Part shown: positions 22,701 through 29,333 of the stretch, in pieces | Layout: every line of letters begins with the position of its first letter | Position numbering within the stretch: position 1 is the first letter of the stretch | Assembly: GCA_002392835.1 (NCBI GenBank) | Contig: DGHX01000186.1 | Location: 7,591 to 49,677, forward strand | Direction: 5' to 3' | Length of the DNA: 42,087 nucleotides | Origin: Prevotella sp. UBA3837 | Lineage (GTDB): Bacteria > Bacteroidota > Bacteroidia > Bacteroidales > Bacteroidaceae | The notes under the pieces: generated by a model | Told to the model about the DNA's origin: nothing | Database searches by the model: none | What the model saw: the letters and a program-made list of their open reading frames with translations, nothing else | Made by a program: the position numbers and the translations under genes

Positions 22701-24812
22701 CCAGCAGTGCTGGCTCAGGCCCGTCTGCTCGTCGGCCCAGAATGCTTTGCGCGTCTCGTCGTAGGCGTGGCGGTTCAGTCCCGTCTTTGGGTCGAGGGTT
22801 CGCTCGTAAGTAATCTTGAGCTGGTCTACGGCATCGTCATAGATATTTACGATTTTCTGATTTTCGATTTTCGATTTTCCGCCCTTCCCTTTTCCCTTCT
22901 CGGTGATGGGTGCGGTGAGGCAGCGGTAGGGCAGTCCCATGAAGATGCCGTCGAGCCACACCTGGTAGGCGTAGATGGCCTTGTGCCAGTACACACGGTC
23001 GGCCTTGGTGCGCGGCTGGTCCTGCAGCTGGCGCATCATGGTCTGCATGGCCTTGAGGTTCTTCTCCTCGGGCCACTGCTGGTACATGCGTGTGACGAAG
23101 TGTCCGGTGCGGATGTTGTCGAGGTTGTAGTCCAGGATGTTGTATCCGCGTATGTCGCCCTTCTCGTTGATCATCGTGTCGGTGTACTGCTGGCAATACT
23201 TGCGTATGTCCTCGCCGCCGTAGCGCAGGTAGGTGTCGAGCATTCCCTCGAGCTCTATGCCCATGACGTAGCTCCACTTAGGCTTGGTGGAGAAGTCGAG
23301 GAGGTACGACTGCGGCGTGCGTTTCATCTCCGAGTAGGTCATCCACTCCGAGTAGTGCTTGTAGGGCATCTCGGTGAGGCAGAGCGAGCCGTTGCAGAGG
23401 TAGTTGTCGTAGCTGATGTTGCGCGTCTGTCCGGTAATCTTGTTGCCCTGCTGCACGCCGTTGAAGCGGCAGTTGCGCACGTTGACGTCGTAGACGTTGC
23501 ACACGGTGTCGAGGGCTATGACGAGCACGCCGTACTTCGACTTCTGGCTGGTGACGTTCTCCATGTAGATGTTTCGCACCGTTGGGTTGAAGCCACGGCA
23601 GCAGATTTCGTTGTGCTCGTAGTCGAGGTTGATTTTCAGCACGGCCTCCTTACACTGTCCCACGGTGATGTTGCGCATGTTGATGTTCTCTATGATTCCG
23701 CCTCGGCACGAGTTGGTCTTTATGCGCAGCACGCGCTCCAGCTCGGGCGAGTCCATCACGCAGTCGTGTGCGAAGACATTCTGGCATCCTCCCGATATCT
23801 CCGAGCCTACGACGACTCCTCCGTGCCCGTTCTTCATCTCGCATCGGCGTATGATGATGTTCTTCGAGGGCATGTTGCGCTCGCGTCCGTCGCGGTTTCG
23901 CCCGCTCTTGATGGCTATGCAGTCGTCGCCGGTGTTGAAGAAGCAGTCTTCTATGAGCACGCGGTCGCAGCACTCGGGGTCGCAGCCGTCGCCGTTGGGG
24001 CCGTCGTTGATCATCTTCACCCGTCGCACGGTGATGTCGGTGCTGTGCAGGGGGTGTATGACCCAGAAGGGTGAGCGCAGCAGGGTGACGTCCTCGAGCA
24101 GTATGCGCTCGCACTTGTTGAACGACACGAGCTGTGGCCGCAGGCCGTCCTTCGGTCCGAAGACGCGCTCGGGCGAGCGCTGTCCCTGCTCATTGTACAT
24201 GGGAATGCCGTCCTCGCCGTTCTTCAGCAGGCGGGGCCTGGCCTCCAGCTTCTGGCTCACCGTGCCCTCCTTCCATCCGAAGCGGGGTGAGCCGCACCAG
24301 GGCCACCAGGTGTCGTTGCTGCCGCCGCCGTCGATGGTTCCGGTTCCGGTGATGGCGATGTCGTGTGCACGGAAGGCATAGACGCAGGGCGAGAGGTTGA
24401 AGCACTCCAGGCCCTCCCACGACGTTTCGACGATGGGGTACAGCTCGGGCTGGAATACAAACTGCAGCACGGCGCCCTCCTGCACCTCGAGGTTCACGCC
24501 GCTCTTCAGCTCGATGGCGGCGGTGAGGAAGGTGCAGCCGGCGGGCACCACGACACGGCCGCCGCCCTTCTTCGAGCAACGGTCGATGGCCTTCTGTATG
24601 GCCTTCTGGTTCAGCGCGGCCACGTCGGCGGCCTGACCGCCTTTCTCAGTAGTGGCCTTGGCGCCGAACTTGGTAATGAGATACACCTTGTCAGCAAATT
24701 GTGGCGCGCGGATGCTTTGCTCTATTTGCTTGTAGGTAGCCTCGTCCCAGCCGCTGGCCTGGACGGTCATTACTGCCATCAGTAGCAGTAGCGTTTGCAG
24801 TAGTTTTCGCAT
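19755..24812 (-). CDS. Three-module pectinase: GH28 + GH105 + six-hairpin glycosidase-like
   Basis: The 1685-residue secreted product (signal peptide MRKLLQTLLLLMAVMTVQA) joins three enzymes. Residues about 40-470 are a GH28 polygalacturonase: 'NGDG' (about 270, in place of NTD), 'DDCIAIKSG' (about 294), 'GHGG' (about 327) and 'LRIKTN' are the family's catalytic and binding motifs. Residues about 500-885 are a GH105 module with 'WGRAQGWY' and 'RDGGYAYYLSEP'. Residues about 890-1685 resemble uncharacterised (alpha/alpha)6 glycosidase-like proteins ('GRPHLEMTWWHMVDFALW', 'FLIWQQPHYIYMAE', 'WGWDYGMTAMAAARL'); its activity is unknown. At least three in-frame repeat insertions are visible (near residues 640, 1120-1141 and 1391-1433). 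First gene of the pectin operon. Confidence 0.88.
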   Translation of the reverse strand: MRKLLQTLLLLMAVMTVQASGWDEATYKQIEQSIRAPQFADKVYLITKFGAKATTEKGGQAADVAALNQKAIQKAIDRCSKKGGGRVVVPAGCTFLTAAIELKSGVNLEVQEGAVLQFVFQPELYPIVETSWEGLECFNLSPCVYAFRAHDIAITGTGTIDGGGSNDTWWPWCGSPRFGWKEGTVSQKLEARPRLLKNGEDGIPMYNEQGQRSPERVFGPKDGLRPQLVSFNKCERILLEDVTLLRSPFWVIHPLHSTDITVRRVKMINDGPNGDGCDPECCDRVLIEDCFFNTGDDCIAIKSGRNRDGRERNMPSKNIIIRRCEMKNGHGGVVVGSEISGGCQNVFAHDCVMDSPELERVLRIKTNSCRGGIIENINMRNITVGQCKEAVLKINLDYEHNEICCRGFNPTVRNIYMENVTSQKSKYGVLVIALDTVCNVYDVNVRNCRFNGVQQGNKITGQTRNISYDNYLCNGSLCLTEMPYKHYSEWMTYSEMKRTPQSYLLDFSTKPKWSYVMGIELEGMLDTYLRYGGEDIRKYCQQYTDTMINEKGDIRGYNILDYNLDNIRTGHFVTRMYQQWPEEKNLKAMQTMMRQLQDQPRTKADRVYWHKAIYAYQVWLDGIFMGLPYRCLTAPITEKGKGKGGKSKIENQKIVNIYDDAVDQLKITYERTLDPKTGLNRHAYDETRKAFWADEQTGLSQHCWGRAQGWYTMALVEVLDALPEDYARRSEVIDLLVKDFDAILKWQDKQTGVWYQVMDSPGREGNYLESTCSAMFTYALLKAYRKGYVGTKYRDAGIRAYKGIINNFIRVNEDKTISLTNCCSVAGLGPAATDEVIAAMKQVNPKGSVKENRRRDGGYAYYLSEPIRDNDAKGLGPFIWASLEMEQMGYDTSNATTDINRQAVVTRNNPVITEADPLASLTVGNGHFATTVDVTGLQSFPFDYEAGVPLTAMSDWGWHKFENTNALTPAESEKTFDLGHGHPEVYAVEYKKQEDGRHKLATEYFRVNPHRLNLGAIGLQMTDADGKPVELKDLSAIRQELKLYDGVIESSFVADGQQVDVTTAALQDQDAMLWRIKSPLLKDGRARISIRLPYPTGRHADAASDFTKPDRHSSRLITSTAAGGFPASALTSTAAGGFPASTNFAVIEHQIDSTRYYITLQWQGDATISESAPHHFTLSTTDDVLAFKAIYSSLPAATAGAEAPAAEAFVFDQELRAVLKAWNRWWSNGAIVDFGLCTDPRAKELERRVVLSQYLTQVNCANAQPPQETGLTYNSWFGRPHLEMTWWHMVDFALWNRPEVVAQVLDWYNTVAYPEAKKIAQRQGFKGIRWMKMTDPWAGEAPSNTGSFLIWQQPHYIYMAEEMYRANPTKATLQKYARQVEETAEFMADFVSATSASPSHSRASSGLPAGNSRAASAPPSNSRAASGLPAGNSRFFLQGATAMQESMSKDFSYNHPFELAYWQYGLAVANAWRQRLGKERNALWDDICQNLTPLPKTKDGIITAGLPKGKTTGLKSFDPFDAVASGLPTPSAGSSFAAATETFNEKCRSDHPACLGPFGMLPASHLTADTIAARNTLNWVMQNWNWPTTWGWDYGMTAMAAARLGQPETALQALLIDTQKNTYLKNGHNFQTADRLRIYLPGNGALLSAVAMMCAGWDGCAQPSNPGFPQDGRWNVRWEGLQRMQ
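20521..20602 (-). repeat. Hairpin repeat with 63-bp period inside the pectinase
   Basis: CCAGCGGGCAAACCGCTGG occurs at 20521-20539 and again at 20584-20602, each a 7-bp stem with a GCAAA loop. The 63-bp spacing keeps the frame (21 residues rich in Ala, Ser, Gly, Pro). Confidence 0.75.
21390..21458 (-). repeat. Tandem GGCGGGGAAACCGCC hairpins inside the pectinase
   Basis: Two near-identical 30-bp copies start at 21390 and 21429 (39-bp period, 13 residues). Each contains the hairpin GCTGGCGGGGAAACCGCCAG with a GGAAA loop. They encode repeated 'TAAGGFPAS'. Confidence 0.75.
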
Positions 24813-24842
24813 AAGTGGTTAGTTTTAGTAGCATTTTGTGTG

Positions 24843-24850
24843 CAAAGTTA
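24843..24850 (-). promoter_or_regulatory. -7 element of the pectin operon
   Basis: The minus strand reads TAACTTTG, 31 bases before the ATG of the three-module pectinase. No -33 TTTG is seen at the usual spacing, so an activator may be needed (inference). Confidence 0.5.
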
Positions 24851-25000
24851 ATGAAAAAGTGTGAGATAACACGCGCTTTTACATTATTTATTATTTCGGC
24901 CTCAGTATTAACATGCTGTAGCGGTGCTCTCAGCGGCAGCAACGGGGCGGGTGGTGTGCGGTTTCCCCGTCGGTCGGTTTTACGCGCACGCGCGAAAAGG

Positions 25001-25223
25001 CGCGCGGGAGGACAAAGACGCTACACTTCCTGCACCTGGAAAAAAACGGGCCGCATTTTTTTTGTCCCAGGGCCTGGGACAAAAAAATGCGGGCCGCTCG
25101 TGAAAAAATGCGGCCTCCATTTTTTTCTGCGGAGGCCGCATTTTTCGCAAAACAAGTTGTTTTGGTTCGGCGGGGAAACACTTCTCAGGTGTAGGGAGTG
25201 TAGCGTCTTTGTCCTCCCGCGCG
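25001..25223. mobile_element. Non-coding palindromic element, copy 2
   Basis: The ends 25001-25038 and 25186-25223 form an inverted repeat matching in 36 of 38 positions and share CGCTACACTTCCT and GGAGGACAAAG with copy 1 at 6531-6969. Inside are two hairpins: one centred on GTCCCAGGGCCTGGGAC (25064-25080) with flanking T8/A7 tracts, and one at 25104-25145. It fills most of the 524-base gap between trpA and the pectin operon; no gene is seen there. The interior differs from copy 1, but its first hairpin keeps the plan TTTTTGTCC...GGACAAA inside GC-rich arms. Confidence 0.7.
25104..25145. terminator. Bidirectional hairpin, probable trp operon terminator
   Basis: Arms AAAAATGCGGCCTCC (25104-25118) and GGAGGCCGCATTTTT (25131-25145) pair perfectly over 15 bases with a 12-base loop. 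A T-tract follows the stem on both strands. It lies within the palindromic element, downstream of trpA. Confidence 0.65.
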
Positions 25224-25255
25224 CGTTATTGTTCGTGCGCGCGTGCGCGTGAGGA

Positions 25256-25273
25256 CCGACGGAAAACCGTCGG
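25256..25273. repeat. CCGACGG-AAAA-CCGTCGG mini-hairpin
   Basis: A 7-bp perfect stem with a 4-base A loop lies between palindromic element copy 2 and trpA. It resembles the stem-GGAAA-stem hairpins at 21390, 21429 and 26240, with different but self-complementary arms. Confidence 0.55.
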
Positions 25274-25336
25274 GCACTGCGGCTGTTGCAGGGGCTGTTG
25301 CGGGCTGGGGGAGAACCGCCGGGCACCGAGGGCGCG

Positions 25337-26146
25337 CTACGCCTGCAGTGCTTCGAAGAGGCGGTCGAGGGCCCTGTCGGCGATGACGTCGGCGGTGTCG
25401 CTGCTTTGCCTTGCGTCGTAGGCCTCGTTGAGCAGTGTGACGAACTTCGAGCCGATGATGGCACCGGCGGCGTTCTGCTGGGCCGACTGCAGCGTCTGGC
25501 GGTTGCTGATGCCGAAGCCTATCATGCGCGGGTTGCGCAGCTGCATCTGGTCGATGCGGCGGAAGTACTCCTGCTTCTGCTCGTCGAAGCTCTTCTGGGC
25601 TCCGGTGATGGCCGCCGAGGAGACCATGTAGATGAAGCCGTCGGTGTGCTCGTCGATGAAGCGGATGCGCTCCTCGCTGGTCTCGGGGGTGATGAGCATG
25701 ATGACGCGCAGGTCGTAGCGGTCGGCCACAGGCTTCACCGTGTGCAGGTAGTCGTCGAAAGGCAGGTCGGGGATGATGATGCCGCTGACGCCGGCCTCGG
25801 CAGCCTCGGCGCAGAAGCGCTCTATGCCGTAGTGGAGGATGGGGTTGAGGTAGCCCATGAGTATGAGCGGTATGTACACCTGGTCTTTCACGGCCTTCAG
25901 CTGGCTGAGCAGCAGCTGCACACTCATGCCGTTGCGCAGGGCGCGGGTGGCTGCGGTCTGTATGACGGGACCGTCGGCCAGGGGGTCGCTGAAGGGTATG
26001 CCCACCTCGATGAAGTCGATGCCCCGGCGCTGCATGGCCAGGATGACTGAGGCGGTGCTGTCGAGGCTGGGGCAACCGGCGCAGAAGTAGAGACTGAGCA
26101 GGCGGCGGTCGCCACGGCTGGCAAACACTTGGTTTATTTTGTTCAT
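25337..26146 (-). CDS. trpA: Tryptophan synthase alpha subunit
   Basis: The 269-residue TIM barrel starts MNKINQVFASRGD. Catalytic segments are 'FIEVGIPFSDPLADGP' (Glu and Asp that act on indole-3-glycerol phosphate), 'LMGYLNPILHYGIERF', 'GIIIPDLPFDD' and 'GFGISN'. It cleaves indole-glycerol phosphate to indole, which passes to TrpB. Its ATG overlaps the trpF stop as ATGA (26143-26146), so translation is coupled. It is the last gene of trpBEGDCFA and is separated by several hundred bases from trpB, whose product is its partner; this is the usual Bacteroidetes order. Confidence 0.96.
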   Translation of the reverse strand: MNKINQVFASRGDRRLLSLYFCAGCPSLDSTASVILAMQRRGIDFIEVGIPFSDPLADGPVIQTAATRALRNGMSVQLLLSQLKAVKDQVYIPLILMGYLNPILHYGIERFCAEAAEAGVSGIIIPDLPFDDYLHTVKPVADRYDLRVIMLITPETSEERIRFIDEHTDGFIYMVSSAAITGAQKSFDEQKQEYFRRIDQMQLRNPRMIGFGISNRQTLQSAQQNAAGAIIGSKFVTLLNEAYDARQSSDTADVIADRALDRLFEALQA

Positions 26147-26961
26147 TGCAGTTGGTCTATGAATTGTTTCAGTTTTTGTATGTCTTTCATGCCCGGCTCG
26201 GTCTCGAAGCGGCTGTTCAGGTCGATGCCGATGCAACGGTCGGCGGGGAAACCGCCGACAGCGGAACTGTCTGAGGCGAACAGCTCGTTCAGCCGGGGGG
26301 CGTCGTCGGGGCCTATGCCGCCGCTGAGCAGGAAGGGCACGTGGCCGTCGTAGGCTGAGAGCACCGACCAGTCGAACTGCTGGCCGCTGCCGCCGGCGGT
26401 GGGGCAGCGGGTGTCGAAGAGGAAGTAGTCGACGCAGTCCTCATACTGCTTGTAGGTGGCGATGGCCTCGCGGCAGGCAGCACGGTCGGCGGCGGGAATG
26501 GTGATGGCCTTGATGAAGCGCAGGCCGGGCCGGATGTCGGGGTCGAGGGTGGCACGCAGGTTACGGATGAGCGTGGGCGACTCGTGGCCGTGCAGCTGCA
26601 CCAGGTCGAGCTGATAGCTCACCACACGGGTGATGATGCTCTGGGGCATTTCGTCGACGAAGACGCCGACACGCTTGAAAGCCCCCCCTACGGCCCCCGA
26701 GGGGGCTTCTATAGTTTTGCTGGCAGTATGGAGGGAAGGGTCTATAGTAGCCCCCTCGGGGGCCGAAGGGGGGGCTTCGTGGGCTTCCGGTATTGCTGCC
26801 CTGTCGGGGATGATGCCGGCATGGGTGGGAATCATCGTCACGTTGCGGGGCGAGCGGTCCCAGAAGATCATGCCTATCCAGTCAACACCCAGCTCGGCGA
26901 CCTGGCGGATGTTCTCGCCGTCGCGCATGCCACATACCTTTATTAATCTGTGATTTGCCAA
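26143..26961 (-). CDS. trpF: Phosphoribosylanthranilate isomerase with in-frame palindromic insert
   Basis: The 272-residue product is well above the usual length of about 200-220. It begins with a TTG codon (ANHRLIKVCGMRDGENI follows), because an in-frame TAA lies upstream and the next ATG would remove the first beta strand with the catalytic Cys. Core motifs are 'KVCGMRD', 'MIFWDRSPR', 'KRVGVFVDE', 'LVQLHGHE', 'DYFLFDT', 'LSGGIGPDD' and 'IDLNSRFE'. Residues about 59-94 are an insertion from a palindromic repeat, and a smaller hairpin repeat encodes 'SAVGGFPAD' near residue 235. It isomerises phosphoribosylanthranilate in the cytoplasm. The catalytic residues seem intact. Start lies 4 bases after the trpC stop. 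Confidence 0.92.
   Translation of the reverse strand: MANHRLIKVCGMRDGENIRQVAELGVDWIGMIFWDRSPRNVTMIPTHAGIIPDRAAIPEAHEAPPSAPEGATIDPSLHTASKTIEAPSGAVGGAFKRVGVFVDEMPQSIITRVVSYQLDLVQLHGHESPTLIRNLRATLDPDIRPGLRFIKAITIPAADRAACREAIATYKQYEDCVDYFLFDTRCPTAGGSGQQFDWSVLSAYDGHVPFLLSGGIGPDDAPRLNELFASDSSAVGGFPADRCIGIDLNSRFETEPGMKDIQKLKQFIDQLQ
26240..26258 (-). repeat. GGAAA-loop hairpin inside trpF
   Basis: TCGGCGGGGAAACCGCCGA forms a 7-bp stem with a GGAAA loop and encodes part of 'SAVGGFPAD'. It matches the pectinase repeats at 21390 and 21429 except in the outer stem bases, which change on both arms. Confidence 0.7.
26680..26776 (-). repeat. Palindromic insert in trpF (GCCCCCGAGGGGGC family)
   Basis: Arms at 26680-26714 and 26742-26776 match in 33 of 35 positions as an inverted repeat. 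Each arm also contains the smaller palindrome GCCCCCGAGGGGGC and ends in CTATAG. It reads through without stops and encodes the same APPSAPEG and TIEAPSGAVGG strings as two inserts in trpE. Confidence 0.85.
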
Positions 26962-26965
26962 TGTT

Positions 26966-27733
26966 CTATACTCTTATTTGGTTAATAAACTCTCTCAGTG
27001 CCGTTCCCGGGTCGGGCTGCCGCATGAACGTCTCGCCGATGAGGAAACCGCTGAAGCCAGCCTGGCGCAGGGCCTTCACCGTATCGGGGCTGCTGATGCC
27101 GCTCTCGCTGACCAGCACCGTCCGGCGGGCGGCTAAGGCATCGCCGCAGACGGAGCGGAGACCCTCGGCCAGGCGGAAGCTGGTCTGCACGTCGGTGACG
27201 AAGCTGCCCAGGTGGCGGTTGTTGATGCCGCAGGCGTCGGGCAGCATGGCGGCGTACTCCAGCTCGCGCTCGTCGTGCATCTCGAGCAGCACCTCCAGTC
27301 CCAGCTCGTGGGCCTTGGCCATGAGCGTGCTGCACTGCTGCTGGCTGAGGCAGGCGGCTATGAGCAGCACGGCGCTGGCACCGCAGAGCAGGGCCTCATA
27401 GAGCTGCAGCTCGTCGACGATGAAGTTCTTGTAGAGCACCGGCAGGGTGACGCCGCTGCGGCGCGCTTCAGTAATAAAACGATCATGCCCCCCAAAATAT
27501 TGTTTGTCGGTCAAGATGGAGAGGGCGGCGGCCCCCGCCTGCTGGTAGCCCAGGGGTATGACGTCGGGTCGCCCCTCCTCCTTGATCCAGCCCTTCGACG
27601 GCGAGCGGCGCTTGAACTCGGCAATGATGCCCGTGTCGCTCTGGAGCAGTGCCTGGCGCAGCGACGGCTTCGGCCGGCGCATGCGCTGCAGCTCCTCGAG
27701 CTTGGTGGCAACAATCTGTTCTAAAATGTCCAT
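26966..27733 (-). CDS. trpC: Indole-3-glycerol-phosphate synthase
   Basis: The 255-residue product starts MDILEQIVATKLEEL; an upstream in-frame ATG at 27784 would overlap trpD and does not fit the family. The TIM-barrel motifs are 'IIAEFKRRSPSKGWI', 'ALSILTDKQYFGG', 'VLYKNFIVDELQL', 'LLIAACL', 'LEVLLEMHDE', 'GINNRHLGSF', 'LVSESGISSP' and 'FLIGETFM'. It closes CdRP to indole-glycerol phosphate with loss of CO2. The start lies 4 bases after the trpD stop. I see no repeat insertion in this protein, in contrast to TrpF and TrpE. Confidence 0.96.
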   Translation of the reverse strand: MDILEQIVATKLEELQRMRRPKPSLRQALLQSDTGIIAEFKRRSPSKGWIKEEGRPDVIPLGYQQAGAAALSILTDKQYFGGHDRFITEARRSGVTLPVLYKNFIVDELQLYEALLCGASAVLLIAACLSQQQCSTLMAKAHELGLEVLLEMHDERELEYAAMLPDACGINNRHLGSFVTDVQTSFRLAEGLRSVCGDALAARRTVLVSESGISSPDTVKALRQAGFSGFLIGETFMRQPDPGTALREFINQIRV

Positions 27734-27737
27734 GGCC

Positions 27738-28736
27738 CTACGAGTTGAGTTCCACAAACTTCCTGAACGTGCGCAGGGCGGCACCGCTGTCTATGCTCTC
27801 GCGGGCTATGGCGATGCACTCCTCTATCGGCTTTCGGCCCTGCTCTAAAACCTGTATGCCGAAGGCGGCGTTGGCCAGCACGATGTTCTTCTGTGCAGGC
27901 AGCGCACGGTTCTCTAATACGGCGTCGAATATCTCCTTTGCCTCCTGCTCGGTGGCACCGGCCACCAGCTCCTGCGGCTTGGCCGGCTCAAAGCCCAGGT
28001 CGGCGGGGTTGAAGAGCCGCTCGTATTGGTTCGTGGTCACCTTGAAGGGTCCGGTGAGCGAAATCTCGTCGTAGCCGTCGATGCTGTTCACGATGCCGTA
28101 GTCGATGCCCAGCCGCTGGTACACCTGGTGGTAGAGCCGCATCTGGTCGAGGTTGGCCACGCCGAGCAGCTGGCAGCTGGGCTGCGAGGGGTTCACCAGC
28201 GGTCCCAGCAGGTTGAAGATGGTGGGGAAGGGCAGGGCCTTGCGGATGGGACCCACGAACTTCATGGCGCGTGCGAAGAGCTGGGCGTGCAGGTAGACGA
28301 TGCCAGCCTCCTGCATGCAGCGGTTCAGCTGGTCCAGGTCGTCGGTGAACTTCACGCCGTGCTGCGCTATGACGTTGCTGGCACCGCTGGTCGAGGTGGC
28401 GGCGTAGTTGCCGTGCTTGGCCACCTTGTAGCCTGCTCCGGCAATGACGAAGCAGCTCGTCGTGGATATGTTGAACGTGTTCTTGCGGTCGCCGCCGGTA
28501 CCCACGACGTCGATGTAGCGGTCGCACTGCAGTGGCACGGGCACGCCGGTCTCAAGGATGCCGTCGCGGAAGCCGAGCAGCTCGTCAACGGTGACGCCGC
28601 GCATCTGCAGCGCCGTCAGCAGGGCGGTAATCTGCTCGTTGGGGTATTCACTCTGGGTGATGCCGATGAGGACCTGTTTCATCTCCTCGCGGCTCAGCTC
28701 CTCATGGTTCAGGAGCTTGGCTAAGATTTCTTTCAT
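27738..28736 (-). CDS. trpD: Anthranilate phosphoribosyltransferase
   Basis: The 332-residue product starts MKEILAKLLNHEELS and has the family glycine-rich PRPP site 'DVVGTGGDRKNTFNISTTS', 'VAKHGNYAATSTSGASNV', 'PTIFNLLGPLVNPS' and 'LGVANLDQM'. It transfers the phosphoribosyl group of PRPP to anthranilate. It is not fused to TrpG, which is encoded separately upstream with a 33-base gap (28737-28769), the largest gap between genes of this operon. Length is normal and no insertions are seen. Confidence 0.96.
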   Translation of the reverse strand: MKEILAKLLNHEELSREEMKQVLIGITQSEYPNEQITALLTALQMRGVTVDELLGFRDGILETGVPVPLQCDRYIDVVGTGGDRKNTFNISTTSCFVIAGAGYKVAKHGNYAATSTSGASNVIAQHGVKFTDDLDQLNRCMQEAGIVYLHAQLFARAMKFVGPIRKALPFPTIFNLLGPLVNPSQPSCQLLGVANLDQMRLYHQVYQRLGIDYGIVNSIDGYDEISLTGPFKVTTNQYERLFNPADLGFEPAKPQELVAGATEQEAKEIFDAVLENRALPAQKNIVLANAAFGIQVLEQGRKPIEECIAIARESIDSGAALRTFRKFVELNS

Positions 28737-28769
28737 GGTGTATATGGTTTTTATTTCGTTATTCTGTTA

Positions 28770-29333
28770 TTATTGGAACATCCAGTTCTGCAGTATCCGC
28801 TTGCCGTCAGGGGTGAGCACGCTCTCGGGGTGGAACTGTATGCCGCGCACGTTCAGCTCGCGGTGGCGCAGGGCCATGACCTGTCCCTCGGGGCTCTCGG
28901 CGGTTATCTCTAAGCAGGAGGGGAAGTGGTCGCGGCTGACCACCCACGAGTGGTATCGGCCCACGGTGATGTCGCGCTCCAGACCGCTGAACAGCGGGTC
29001 GTCGCTCACTATGCGGCAGGGGGTAGCCACGCCGTGGAACACTTGGCTGAGGTTCTCAAGCTGCGCACCGAAGACCTCGCCGATGGCCTGGTGGCCCAGG
29101 CAGACGCCCAGGATGGGCTTGCGGCCGGCGTAGGTGCGGATGACGTCGAGCAGCAGGCCTGCCTCGGAGGGGATGCCCGGCCCGGGCGACAGGATAATCT
29201 TGCTGTAGGGCTCCAGCTCTTCCAGCCGGAACTGGTCGTTGCGCAGTACGGTGACCTCTGCGCCCAGCTCTTTCACCAGGTGGGCAAGGTTGTAGGTGAA
29301 GGAGTCGTAGTTGTCGATGATAACGATTTTCAT
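28770..29333 (-). CDS. trpG: Anthranilate synthase glutamine amidotransferase subunit
   Basis: The 187-residue class I glutaminase starts 'MKIVIIDNYDSFTYNLAHLV'. The catalytic triad is visible: Cys in 'ILGVCLGHQAIG' (near residue 78), and His and Glu in 'IQFHPESVLT'. The oxyanion region is 'SPGPGIPSEAG'. It supplies ammonia to TrpE for anthranilate formation. The start overlaps the trpE stop as ATGA (29330-29333), so the two subunits are translationally coupled. Confidence 0.96.
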   Translation of the reverse strand: MKIVIIDNYDSFTYNLAHLVKELGAEVTVLRNDQFRLEELEPYSKIILSPGPGIPSEAGLLLDVIRTYAGRKPILGVCLGHQAIGEVFGAQLENLSQVFHGVATPCRIVSDDPLFSGLERDITVGRYHSWVVSRDHFPSCLEITAESPEGQVMALRHRELNVRGIQFHPESVLTPDGKRILQNWMFQ

